Positions 46,868 through 58,692 of a stretch of 64,000 bases of DNA are shown here, piece after piece. The DNA comes from Aotearoamyces nothofagi. Taxonomy: Eukaryota; Ascomycota; Leotiomycetes; Leotiales; Tympanidaceae. The stretch lies in NCBI GenBank assembly GCA_015345905.1, contig JADDTR010000016.1:376631-440630 (forward strand), written 5' to 3'. Both the position numbers and the translations under genes were made by a program. The first letter of the stretch is position 1, and each line of letters begins with the position of its first letter. Below the pieces are notes generated by a model. The model saw only the letters and a program-made list of their open reading frames with translations. It did no database searches and was not told where the DNA came from.

Positions 46868-49306
46868 ATGACCAATCCACCGCCACGACCACCCCAGTTA
46901 ACACACCAAGCGGATAGTAGCAATTATTACCAATATGAGGGTACCGCCACAAGGAATGCAGATGCTTGTTACCTAGATATAGAGGCCCTGGCTCTGCCTG
47001 TATCGTCTTATACACAGCAGCAGCAGCAGGATTCCTTCCGGGAACCAAATCCCAGTACAACAACTATGCCAGATTATGACAACACCCATATGGAGATCCT
47101 CAGTGCAATGCGCTACGATGATGGCCATGGTGCCACGCCTAGGAGCCGGGCTGCTCGTCAAAAGCATACACATTCCCAGCAGGAGCACCATTCCCCAGCC
47201 TTGGGCCTCACTGGTGTATCTGAGCCGCCCGGCAGGGTGCCGACGCGAGGACGCCCGTATCCGCAAATATCAAGAACCGATAGTGGAGAAACGCCTGGAG
47301 AAGGACGGCGCAGGAAGAGACAAAAAGTCATCGAGGAGGCCGAAGATGCAGAAGACGAGGCAGCAAAGAAGGCTAGAGGCAGACCAAGACTTGATACGAA
47401 AGATGAGACTGCTGTAGATGTAAGTTATCATCTGGAACCGGAATAGACCTCTGATGTCACGTGACCATGCAAATATTCATGATATATTTTCAAAACCATG
47501 GCAATGATACTAGTAACCTCATGATGGCTTGTAAATGGAGCTGAAAGTTTAGTTACTGACTGTATAAATAGCGCCGAAGAACACAAATCCGAGTAGCTCA
47601 AAGAGCCTATCGCCATCGTAAGGAGACTACCATATCGTCCTTAGAAAAGCAAGTCCAAGAACTGCGAGGTACCAATGAAGAGATGAATAATATTTTTATC
47701 AGTCTCTACGACTTCGCTGTTGGCAAAGGGCTCCTTCACCGAGAGCCAGAGTTCGGTCGATATCTTCAGTCTACAACCGAACGCTTCCTAACCCTCGCGA
47801 AGTCGATACCGACTGAAGAAACCTCAAAAGATGATGACCCCAATTCTGGAGATGTGGGTCGACCCAGCACCTCTGATCCTGACATGGAGCTTCCACAACC
47901 GGATCAATCTCAACACACGGCCTTAGTAGCGCCGCAGGCAGACATATCGATGGATTCTGAAGCCACAGTGTGGGGATACCAGGTTACTAAAGAAGATATT
48001 CGTGGTCCCCAATCCAATCAGTTTCATTACAATCAGCCAGAATTGCCGACTCAACAACACCACCCAGATCACCAGATCATTAGCCGCGCGACTCCTGATA
48101 ATGCAAGCTTCAGCTTTGACCTGTTCAACGACCTGCAGCAGTACCGTACAGAGATACCAGACTTAAACGAGTCTTACCAGTACTTCCTTAACTTTCAAGA
48201 GACATTGCCGCCCCCGAAAACATTTTCGCAACATGAGTCTTCCTTTGCTCGTCGTCTTCAGCGATGTGCTATTGAAAAAGGGTTTAGTCTCATAACCGCT
48301 AAGAATCCAAATCCTGCCCGCTTAAACGAAGTTTTTGGGTTTTGTCTTCGATTTGAATCGCGTGCCGACATTGAACGCAGGCTTAGTACTACTATAAACG
48401 CATCTGCAAAAGAACCGTTGTACAACTGGCGTGTGCCGTTTGTCCATCTTGGTGGCTCCGGCACCTATTATCCACAAAACCAAGATATTAGCGGAGATCT
48501 GATGCCAAAGATTCGTACCGGCCGATCAATAGGACCTTTCTCATCTGATGTCATTGATACGCGGGAGAATGCCATGCTTGATAATTTCCGGATCACAATG
48601 CCTGGATTTGGGGGAGAGTTCTTCGATAGCAACGATGTCGAAGGTTATCTGAGGGGGCGCGGAATTGATATCCCGGAAAATGCCGAATTTGTTACAGTTG
48701 ATTTGGAACTTTTACCTGTAAAAAGTATGCCAAATTCAAAGAATGACAGTGAAGATATGAGTAGTAAAGCATACTCGCCAAAAACACCACAAAGCTTGGA
48801 AGCTAGGACTAACGAACTAAGGCACCAAGAAGAGGATTTCATGTCTGGCATAGCCAATTGCAATAGCAATAATGTGCCTGCCAATACCCAGATGGATTCA
48901 CAGACAGCTAGAATATATCTGGAACCATCCATGTCGCTACCATTCCCCATCGGATTTGCTGATTGGGGCAGCTCATCAAGCACGACAGAGACTTCTGTCA
49001 AAGCTTCTAGCAATCCTTTCGATCTTGCAGGACCTGTTTTTAGTTCGAATCCTGTCGTAGCACGTTCTACTGATAGTTATTCTAGCGACAAAATAAGCAG
49101 GAAAGAGCGGTTTTTGACGCTAAGCGTGGATTTGCTTGTCGAAGGTAATTTATCCTTCGCATCAGGAATACGTGATGGCTAACTTGAACATAGAACTTCT
49201 TCGCCATGCGGTGTGCCTCGGTAGAGCACCTGGCTTTCGACCATCAGATGTAGATTCAGCAATACACAGGACCATTGATGCTTCTTTTCGAACTTTATAC
49301 GTATAG
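46868..49306 (+). CDS. Atypical bZIP transcription factor
   Basis: Three exons: 46868-47419, 47572-49144, 49194-49306; in frame to 745 residues. Seen: N-terminal Gln/Ser-rich region with a short polyQ, a basic and acidic run (RRRKRQKVIEEAEDAEDEA), an AT-hook-like ARGRPRLD, then the basic region RRRTQIRVAQRAYRHRKE and a zipper starting ISSLEKQVQELRGTNEEMN. The family usually continues with IFISLYDFAVGKGLL, seen here, and LQSTTERFLTLAK. The C-terminal part includes FGFCLRFESRADIERRL, conserved in related fungal proteins, and ends in a helical tail VCLGRAPGFRPSDVDSAI encoded by the last exon. In classical bZIPs the basic region has N-x2-A; here Asn is Ile. Regulatory target unknown. Confidence 0.9.
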
Positions 49307-49926
49307 CTCCTTCCAAGCACTCGAAATTAAAATTCAGTCTAGCTTTTGTTGGGTTTGGAAAAGGTCGGCGTCTATGAGTACCTCGTCATGAGCGCCGAAT
49401 AAGGCAATAGTAGACGTACTTTAAAGTTCTCAAATTGACTCGATTATCAATATTTGAATTTGTTAGCGAGGAAATATCATAGTTCTATTGTACGTCACAT
49501 TCTATGGCTACCTACGCACGTAATTCCCTCAATCTTATGCCTATAAATTCATAGCTGCTCATTCTTCGACACTTCTGCACTCTCCATTTCAAACATCCTT
49601 TGTATAAGACTCGAGCTCAAACATTCTCTAAGCACTCCTTTATACGTATCTCAACTTCTCAAGCTATGTTCTTATATCCTACATAATGGAAGTGATTCCA
49701 AGTATAGACCCTGATTCTTAAGGGGTATTTGCTAACTAAACAGTTATAGACTAGTAGACACCAAAACGGGGAGGTAGGTTCGGACGTCGAGGGCCGTGAG
49801 GAATTCGTCTTTGACGCTCATTCCGAACACGCACTGTTTATGAGAAGCCAAGACAGTGTCGAAGTTGCTGAATCTCCGCTGGCAGCTTAAACTCCCCGCG
49901 ACAGCGCCGTTGTCACTAAATTCAAG
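49307..49926. other. Spacer bZIP / orphan gene
   Basis: 620 bp; AT-rich with pyrimidine-rich runs near 49565-49620. No gene seen. Confidence 0.45.
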
Positions 49927-50393
49927 ATGTCGAGCTGGATTACGAGGCTTCTAAAACTCGACGGCTGCTGGTCTTGCCATAAGGCCGTCTACCGGAAGAC
50001 TTGGTCTGTCAAAGGTCTATTTTCCCGGACCCCTACCAGCAGCAAGGAGAGGACAGAAACCGAAAGCGATGGCCTACTAGAGACCGCTGAGGTCTCCTCT
50101 TCATGGGCTGGTCATTTGAACCTCCCAGTAGACATCGCGCCGGATAGGACCGAGATCGACCTACTGCGCAGACTATCCGATGAGTTCTTCACTGCACGCC
50201 GCAACGATCTAGCCCTTATCGCAAGGATAGAGTATATCGAGCATGTGAAATCTCAGCAGCCCGAGTTTGAGAGGAGGTTCCATGACTTCCGGGTAAGAAG
50301 TGCCTCTCTCTAACTAGTTTGTTGAGCCTAATACCCATAAAGCGAGCCTGTATTCTCGCTAAGAGCTGCGACACGTGTACTAGCAATGAATAG
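49927..50393 (+). CDS. Small orphan gene
   Basis: Not recognised. The unspliced frame 49927-50313 gives 128 residues. A GTAAGA donor at 50293 and an acceptor at 50341-50342 would instead join 49927-50292 to 50343-50393 and give 138 residues ending DTCTSNE. The start MSSWITRLLKLDGCWSCHK has a CxxC-like pair and positive charge; the C-terminal half is a charged amphipathic helix (EIDLLRRLSDEFF, DLALIARIEYIEHVK). No signal peptide or membrane segment is clear. It could be a lineage-specific small protein; codon use looks ordinary. Existence is plausible but not proven. Confidence 0.45.
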
Positions 50394-50710
50394 ATCTCGG
50401 GTTTATTACGTCTGGCATATAATGATGGTTGGTTTAGGCGTTTGGAGGACCTTCTGTTGGAATAAGGGATCGGCTGTTGGCGTTATAGGCGAAATGTTAC
50501 AATCTAAGTCGCTGCAGCATACCGCTGTATGCGATCTCAAAACTGGCAGCACATGGAATTTCGGGACATGTATCTGCATCAGTCTTATACTTTGTATGGC
50601 AAGTTGATGTTTGAGTAAACTTTGAAGTTAGCAATACTAAAAGCTTTTTGTATTGCATGTATCCTCATAATACAGTGATGGAAGACTAATGTACAAATCT
50701 TTGCTTGATA
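50394..50710. other. Convergent 3' spacer
   Basis: Between the orphan gene (+) and the LYR gene (-). AT-rich with AATAAA-like words. Nothing else was seen. Confidence 0.4.
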
Positions 50711-51793
50711 TTAAAGGGTTTTATTTAATAACTCACTTACAGCTGAAACCCTGTCAGAGGCCTCTTGGGCCTCTTTTAATGCTTTCTTGCTCTCCACCTT
50801 AGCCTTCTTCCTCCCCATCCCCGCCTCTATGGGATTTTGCTTCATACCATTCTTCCTCTCCTTCCTCATAGCTTTCCGTTCCTGCTTTGCCAATTCATTC
50901 TCCTGATCCACAATCTTCAGCATTGTTCTTGCAGTGAGCATATTCTTCTTCCTGGCCGCAAGAATCCTCGACTCAAAATCTTTCTTCACCAGCTCCAAAT
51001 CTTCAGCCCAGTGCCCCTCAGCTTGGTCTCTCGGATCCGTCACGAGTGCAGACCACTGCTCCTCGTCCTCCGCCACTTCTATCACAGCTCCAATCTTCTC
51101 AATGTAATTCATGTGCCTCTGTCTCTGCTTGACCTTGTCGCGGATGACGCGATTTAGGAAAGGGCTCTGCGGTTTCTTGAATCGTATGAATGGCACCCCG
51201 TTACCGCCAGCCATAACAGGAACATGTCTGATACCGCCGCTCAATTCTGAGAGCGGGCGGGGACGTGACTGGATGACGGGGATCGCACCGGGATATGGCT
51301 CTGGCTTGCGGATCGGTTGCTTTGGAGGTGCTGGTTCGTTTGCGCGGCGGGCGCGGTCGGTGTTGCCTTGTGATTGTACCTCTTTTAGCAGCTGTAGCAC
51401 CTTTGAATAAGCGGCCTCATCGTTATTCGCCGCAGCACGTAGTAATTCCTCGGCCTATGTGAACGCAAGTACTTGTTAGCTCTTTTCTCTGGCACATGAA
51501 TAAATCCGCGACGTACCTCATAGCCGACCTTCAGTGCCGTAATAACCAAGCGCGGGCTAGTATCACTTTGATTACGACGGAATTGCTTGCGGATGATATG
51601 TTTGATGGGGTGGACAGGTCCTCGGAGGACCTCAGCGGGGAGTTGGATGTGGGGGCATTGAGAGAGCAGGGCGCGATACAGCGCAATGCCTAAGATGAAT
51701 CAGTATAAACATATTTAAGTATTAGGTTCTAAGATGCAGCTTACAGGCGATACGGTGGGCACCGGACCGCTTGGGAATGAATTGACCAGGCAT
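50711..51793 (-). CDS. LYR-motif protein, probably mitochondrial
   Basis: Member of the Complex1_LYR superfamily, small helical proteins that help assemble or bind mitochondrial complexes through acyl-carrier protein. Three exons: 51745-51793, 51517-51689, 50711-51454; 321 residues. Seen: MPGQFIPKRSGAHRIACIALYRALLSQ with the LYR tripeptide, then HIIRKQFRRNQ and a second helix TALKVGYEAEELLRAA, all in the first 95 residues. A long C-terminal extension holds PYPGAIPVIQSRPRP, a mid motif FIRFKKPQSPFLNRVIRDKV and a Lys-rich coiled coil. Near the stop a GTAAGT (around 50740) could be a donor, so the last few residues may differ. An out-of-frame ATG lies 4 nt upstream of the start. Family call is firm; precise role unknown. 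Confidence 0.85.
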
Positions 51794-52094
51794 TCATCTG
51801 CTATGTGGTTTGAGTCGAGCTCACATTAAATTCGGCAAAGCTCATGAAGTTCGAAGTCGGCATGATCACGTGCACAACCAGGCGGCTCTACAATATTTGT
51901 TATCACACGGAGTCATAATAACCCTCAATACTGATGCATTTCTTATTCATGATATTGCTCTTGCTGATAAACAAATTTCGCCACGCTGATGCACCCATGA
52001 CAGAAATAAAGACTAATACCCCATCCTCATCAAAGGAGCCCGGTCGGTACTCCCGGCTTCAGTTGTGCCTTGCTACTTGTGGTCGGGTTTGCTT
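51794..52094. other. Tandem spacer mms2 3' end / LYR promoter
   Basis: About 300 bp; it should hold the mms2 3' UTR and the LYR-gene promoter. Nothing else recognised. Confidence 0.4.
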
Positions 52095-52773
52095 TTATAG
52101 AGCATATGTCGACCCTTCCGGGGGCTGAGGAAGTTTTTTATGGGAAGGGTGGGCCATATATCTATCGAAAACCGGTAAGACCGATGGCCGAATATTGTGA
52201 GATTTGAGAGGCTTACCTTCTAAGTTCAATCAAGACAGTTTCCATTGTATTATCTCTTTTCCACTGTGCCAAGCATGGCAGCTTGGTAGGGTCAACCTGA
52301 AAATCTGTCAATATGCTGACTCGAGAGACTTTCGCATGTGGTGCCGCGGCATGCTGCCATAAATCTATGCACTGACCTGTCCATTTCTTGGGTTGACGCA
52401 GGGCAGGTTGACTTCGTTGATAAATTGTATGGTGGGTGGCTTATCCGGGTACTGGTCGCTGCAGTGCATCTTCAGGGAGTAAATGCGGTTTTCATGGACA
52501 CTCTATTTGTTTGCAATAGTCAGTACGAGGGTCCTATCAGATCGTTGATCTCTTGGGAGAACATACGTGAGGAGGACCTAAAATTGTGCCATTCCAGTTC
52601 GACATCAACAGATCGTCACCTTCTGCTAGGCCGTAGGAGCAAGCCTCTAAACATCTTTTAGAATCCCCCCTTATTTAGGTATTTGAAGCGTATGGCATAC
52701 CGGCTCCGAGACCCTTCTCGCCCTTCTCCAGCTCCTCCAACAACCTAAAGTTTCTTGGGACCTTAGCACCCAT
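52095..52773 (-). CDS. mms2: Mms2-type ubiquitin E2 variant
   Basis: UEV protein that pairs with Ubc13 to make Lys63-linked ubiquitin chains in error-free post-replication repair. Five short exons (minus): 52701-52773, 52567-52646, 52377-52502, 52217-52296, 52095-52161, in frame to 141 residues (yeast 137). Seen: [20 protein letters not shown], the hallmark start; [73 protein letters not shown]; and C-terminus [15 protein letters not shown]. As expected for a UEV, the position of the E2 catalytic Cys is not followed by the HPN motif. It is easy to miss because no exon exceeds 126 bp. It is divergent from mon2. Confidence 0.95.
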
Positions 52774-53070
52774 GTTGCTTTAAACCTGTATAGTTTGCGG
52801 TGCTAAGTAACTCGAATGCTTGCACCTTAGGTAGGATGCAGTATTGAAAATGCTTCGGGTACTGTGTGCAAGTTATGCGTGTCGTTGTACGTTAATGACT
52901 TCGGGCTGGGCTGTCTTTGGTGGGGCACCTGGAAGGCTGAGTTACTGGCTGCCTCAGGCATGAGTATCGTGAACGCGTCCTTTGAATAAAGCCAGAGTTG
53001 CGTTACCATTGCAACGAAATGGATAGTCAAATATAACGGGACATGTGAGATCTGTGTGAATGGCAGCAAT
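52774..53070. promoter_or_regulatory. Short divergent promoter mms2 / mon2
   Basis: 297 bp between two ATGs facing away from each other, so the two genes must share regulatory space. No known element stands out. Confidence 0.5.
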
Positions 53071-56000
53071 ATGACTGCACAGATTCTCAATTCTGAGCTT
53101 TCAAATCTCATACAAGAAAGCAAAAGAAAGCATCCCGAGCTACGCCATGTACGGCCCAATCTGCCTATAGCTGTTGACCTCCCTTACTAATTATATCAAA
53201 AGGCAGCCGAGAAGTCATTGGACGAGCTTAAATCCCTCCGCTCGACGTCTGAAGCTCAGATAGCTGCAGGTGGGTATCATTCCAATGCTTCTGAGCAAGA
53301 CTGATGATGTGGGTGGAAATATAGATCTTAGCCTACGAGGGAACTTCGTGACTCCTTTCCTTATAGCTTGTGGAACTAAGAATACAAAGTTCACAGGAAT
53401 TGCAATCGTCTGCTTGCAAAGATTGGTTGTGTCACGTGGTCTACCTCGATCTAGGTTAAAGGAAGTCCTAGAAGCGTTCCGTGAGGCAACCTCAGCGGGT
53501 CTGGATGTTCAGCTTAAAATCCTTCAAGCATTGCCATCTCTACTACAGAACTACGGAGATGATCTCCAAGGAGATCTTCTAGCAGAAGCCCTAAATATCT
53601 GTTCGATTTTGCAAGCAAGCAAAAATGGTATTGTTAATAACACTGCCGCGGCTACATTGCAGCAGCTCGTGGTGGCTGTGTTTGATAAAGTGGTAGCAGA
53701 AGATAGTAAGTCACTGTGACTGCGAATTTTATTACTGGTCTAACATTCTTAGAAATTGCGCTTGAAGTACCGACTATTGCAGAAGCGCCAATAGAAGATG
53801 GGACTGTACGCCTACGGGCTGCCGCCTACGATGCATACAGAGTAAGTTTGTGAGATATCAGGTAGATCCGCACAATTAACTCCCTTGTTAGGTATTCAAT
53901 GACCTTTGCCTTCTTACCGAGTCCCAGAAGCCTCATTTTCTAAGAGTTGCTGGGCTGCCTCAGACTTTCGGTCTGGAGTTGATCGAATCAATCTTGACAA
54001 ACCATGCAGATATCTTCCTGAGTCATCCGGAACAGGGCAATATTCTACGAATAAGGGTAATGTCCTTCATCATAAGTTCCCTATCGGAACGTTTGACTTT
54101 CGCAACAACCGTTCGGATAGCCCGCATTTTATACACTCTCCTGCGACACCATCTCTCTATCCTCGTTTCAGAAGGTGAAATGGCTCTAGGCCTATTAACC
54201 CATATGCTAGACCAAGACACTGCCTTATGGAAAAGAGCACTCTGCATGGAAGTTCTTCGAGGTATCTTTGCAGACGCTGGTCTCATCCGGCAAATGTTTG
54301 CCCTCTATGATGCACAAAATGGCAAAAAACCTGTTCTTGGGGACCTTGTAGCAGCGTTTGTAAGACTGAGTGCTGAAAAGCCGGCAGTGATCGGCCTGGG
54401 GCATCAATCAACAGTGCCAAGCATTACTATATACTCGGATAGTAATGCTACGAGTGATCAAGCCATGCTAGAAGCTAGTGGTATTCCGGGGATTATCAGC
54501 AGTCCCATAGGGTCCAGCGAGTATACTGCAGGTATCAGCACACAGTGGAGCTCTATGCGGGTACCGTGCATTGACCAACTTGATAAAGCCGATCCACCTT
54601 CAATCCCTGACTCCTATATCTACGCCCTCACTTTAACCTGCATCAACAGCTTCTCTGAGGGTCTAGCCAAATTCATCTTGCCTCTCACTGTTCCTAGCGA
54701 GGTGAAGGTCCGGAAAAAGACGCCGCGGCCTTCTGAAACTGGCAAGAATTCACCAACACCGGAATCAGCAGAAAAGCCTTCAGATGCTACAAGCAGTACA
54801 TCAGATCCAACACATATTTTTGGGCGGGGTACATCATTCAAGAAGAACCCCGTTCCCCTCAATCCACTACTCCTTGAGGATCATCCACTATATGGCGATG
54901 TCAAAATATGTGCCGGCATTGTCGAGGCTTGCTGGCCAGCTATATTGGCGACATGTTCTACCTTCCTCTATGCGTCTCTTGATGCGGATTATTACCATGG
55001 ATTGGTTCGAGCATTCCAAAAATTTACGCACGTTTCTGGACTTTTGCGGCTTGCGACACCGAGAGATGCCTTCTTGACAACACTTGGCAAAGCAGCAGTC
55101 CCACCAAATGTATTGACAGCTAGTAATGCCCCTCCACTGACACCCACCACTCCTACCGCAGAAAATCACGGAATATTCAGTAACGCTCGCGGGCTATTGA
55201 GCGTTGACAGCTTAGGAAGCAACCCCGGTTCAAATATTGCCGAGAGAAGTAGACAAACCTCTATGGATGTAACATATCCTTCTCTTAATACCCGAAATCT
55301 GCTCTGCCTTCGTGCTCTGGTAAATCTTGGAATCGCATTAGGATCGACATTGGATAGTGGATGGTTAATCATTCTGGAAACACTCCAACAGGCAGATTTC
55401 GTTCTTTTCTCATCTAGTAGAGGCGTGGGCAGGCCGCCTTCAGCCGCGAATGCAAGGACTGAAAATCAACAACCTGCTGAGAACCCGGTTCTGCTTGCAA
55501 ACTTCGGGACAGAGATTAAGGCAGTCGAGACTGCTGCTTCACGATTGTTTGAAAGTACCGTTGACTTCCCTAATGAATCCTTTGTGGAAGTAGTCAAAGC
55601 TATATGCAGCCTTTTCGGAAGAGAAGATAGCTCAACCGCTGATGCTACTCTAAGTACGCCAACCTTTAGCTCCCCTGGCTCAAGACGGAAGTCCTCACAA
55701 GCCCACCGGCGAGTGCGTAGTATATCTAACGCAAAACCGGCCCAGAACCAGGAGGACTTCTTTGCATTAGCCAAGCTGGGAGATATTGCCAGCATAAATA
55801 TTGATCGTCTGATGGCCTTCGACGAGGATGTTACGGGCTGGACAATCCTGACTTCCGAACTAATATCTACTGCAACAACTACATCCTTGTCGTCATCGGT
55901 AAGACTCAGAGCAGCTGAAATACTCCTTCGAATCGTTGTTGAAGCTGCAACTGCTACGATGAACCTACCGGCCGATATACGAAGTGTTATCCAATTGCGC

Positions 56001-58504
56001 TTGCTCCGCACTTTACAGCGTGCACTAGAGCCACTGCAAAGTGAGGGACGCCATATGTCAATTTCTGCCAATGTTACAGATATTGACGTCCATAAAATAA
56101 TCCTGGAGGGGTTCAAGAACATCTTGGAGCATTGTGGCGAGACCCTGATAAGTGGCTGGGATATTGCTTTCGACATTATCAGCAGTGTCTTCGTACCAGG
56201 AACGAACCTGCAAGTGGGAGAAGCTCGCATTAACCATCCCTCTAGCACCTTGTCTGCAAGACTAATACGGTCCTCCTTCAACTCTCTCCAACTAATCTGC
56301 TCAGACTTCATGTCTTCACTTCCAAATTCTTGCTTCCTAATCCTTGTTGATACCCTCTATAAGTTCTGTACGCAAGATGATGACCTGAATATCTCTTTGA
56401 CGGTTAGTACACCCTATCGTTCTGTATTAGATGACCGAACTAATTATGATAGACCGTTACATTCTTTTGGGTCCTTTCCGACTTTATTTCGAATAGGACT
56501 GGATCGTTTTCGCTCGGTCAAGACCTCATAAAATCTGTAGATGAAGATGGCCTTGTTGAGAAAGCATCGAGCGAAGACCAAGCAACGTCTAATGCAGCTT
56601 TGTGGATGCTGTTGCTTCTAAGACTTACAGCGGTAACTACTGATGAAAGACTCGAGCTTAGAAATAGTAGGTACTAAGCTTCATATTCTACGCCTGTGGC
56701 TGACATTGAAAATATAGGCGCCATTCAGACTCTTTTAAGGATTTTTGATGCCTACGGCGACCAGCTCAGTCCAGAAGCATGGTCGATGTGCATCCACTCT
56801 GTGATTTTCAAGATGATATCATCAATAGAATCACAACTAGGCTCTGGGAATGACTTGGGCTCCTCGAACATAGATAAAGAAAAAGAGGCCTGGGTTGAAA
56901 CTACCGTAGTCGTCCTGAACGGTGTCTCCAACCTCATTGCCACATATCTTAACATCCTGACTAGCCATGCGAGCTTCACAGGCTGGTGGCAGATTCTCCT
57001 TGATCATCTCATCAGTTTTATGATAAAGGAGAATCTAGAGATAAACACAGCTGTCTTCAAGGCCTTGCGCCTAATATTGTCACAAGCCAATACGAAAACG
57101 GAGATAGAGAGAGAGGCAACCGTTGACCGGGCCTCAACAGACTTGGTCTGGGATCTCTGGTCCCGTGGGCTACCAATACCTCCAAAGGAAGCGAAACTAA
57201 GCAATGAGGAGTGCTTACTGGCTTACGTTTCCTGCCTTCAAGAATTATATCGCTTGATGTATGACTACATTGATGTTGGACGTAGTCAGCGGATCCTGAC
57301 TTTACTTCGGGATGCAGTTCAACGTGCTAACGTTGGGAACTACTCGGCTGATGTGGAATATCTCACTCCATTACAAACTCAAGTCTTAGATTCACTTAAA
57401 CTCTTCAGAACCGACATCCCTGGCGTCCCAGCCGCCATGATTACCCAGGTGGCAGATTTCGCTGCACATGCTTTCCAGCAGATAGATCAAGATCCGACAA
57501 TTAGACAACGGCCAACATATGTAGCATTGTCCAAAGCCTCGATGACTTTCCTCGAGTCCTTGATTCTTTCTCATGCATCAAATTCGGAAATGTACACAGA
57601 AGGGGCATTCTCAGTTTCACTCACCGCCTTATCGAGACCAATCATCATCAAATACCAATTCCCAATCCCAGTTAGGAGCCTTGCCCCGTGGCAGCAGGCA
57701 ACCACTACATCTTTAGCTATTCTAAAGGCTACTCTGCCAGTAATAGACAGGACTAAACTTTCAGAAGACAGCTTACGGTCTATATGGAATTCAATAGTAA
57801 GGATCGCAAATGGTATTACTGCAGCAGAGTGTAGTCTTACACCAGAAGCCACACCAATAAAGGCAGACGAAGATTTCGACATCAACTCCTTCGTCACTCT
57901 CCGCGACCTTATCACTCCCGCCCTCGGAAGCCCACATATCCCAGACAACACTCGACGTACCTACACAGAATCTCTCTTCTATAACTCATTTATCCACGCG
58001 CCAGAAACTTGGGAGCTACCCCAAGCCAGCCAAGACCTCCTCGCGTCTCTTTATGAACCTCGCAAAGGCCGGACAGTCGACCCTGCACCCTCTCTCCGCT
58101 CGAAAATGGGCTATGTCTGTCTCGATGAGCTCGTATCACTTGTTAGCGCTCATGACGGTTCGGTTGCACGCATAAACTTGGCACAGGCTGCTGCTCCATA
58201 TCTTATTTTGCGTGCTGGGCTGACGCTACGTGCTTACATTGCTGACCAGCCCTTGAGAGGCCATATGCCTCAGCCGTTGTCTCAACGAAAAGAGTTGCTT
58301 TACATCCTGAGAGCCCTCGTGGGCCTCCGCTGTGAGCCGAAAGCTATGCCAGACGCACCGGGGGTGAAGAGTGAGGGAAAGAAGCACCTGCATAGACTCT
58401 ATCCGCTGTTGGCGAAAGCTGTAAGGGCCGCAGCTAGAGATCAAGAGCTTCTGGAATGGCTAGGAAAAGCACTAGATGAAATAGGAGCAGAGTTTGGACT
58501 CTGA
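53071..58504 (+). CDS. mon2: Mon2, Sec7-related endosome-Golgi trafficking scaffold
   Basis: Large HEAT/ARM-repeat peripheral protein at the trans-Golgi and endosomes; it binds Dop1 and the flippase Neo1, is related to the large Arf-GEFs but lacks a Sec7 catalytic domain. Seven exons: 53071-53148, 53203-53269, 53325-53705, 53753-53841, 53892-56402, 56453-56666, 56718-58504; in frame to 1,708 residues, the usual fungal length. Seen: DCB start MTAQILNSELSNLIQESKRK and LSLRGNFVTPFLIACGTKN; HUS-like part LTHMLDQDTALWKRALCMEVL; then long helical repeats with DDDLNISLT-TVTFFWVLSDFI across an intron. The C-terminal segment is LRALVGLRCEPKAMPDAPGV then KKHLHRLYPLLAKAV. No Sec7 motif was found, as expected. 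Its stop lies 188 bp from the convergent stomatin-like gene. Confidence 0.95.
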
Positions 58505-58692
58505 GACTGTTGGAAATGCAGCCATCAGAAATCGCTGGACAGGAATATTTAGAGTTGTTTGATTTAGCTGTGCTAGACACTATGTAATATAAATGTAACA
58601 GGCCATTCCATAGCATCTAAGCTGAGTGACGCCGCGGCAACCCCGACACAATTTTACTCATATTATACATATACACTTGGTGCCTTCCTGTC

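Noticed and set aside
52338-52661. A 107-codon plus-strand frame between the LYR gene and mon2
   Set aside because: It is antisense to exons 2 and 3 of mms2, which are confirmed by family conservation and splice sites.
55466-56311. A 281-codon antisense frame inside mon2
   Set aside because: It is the shadow of the real coding strand; mon2 is supported by homology and splicing.
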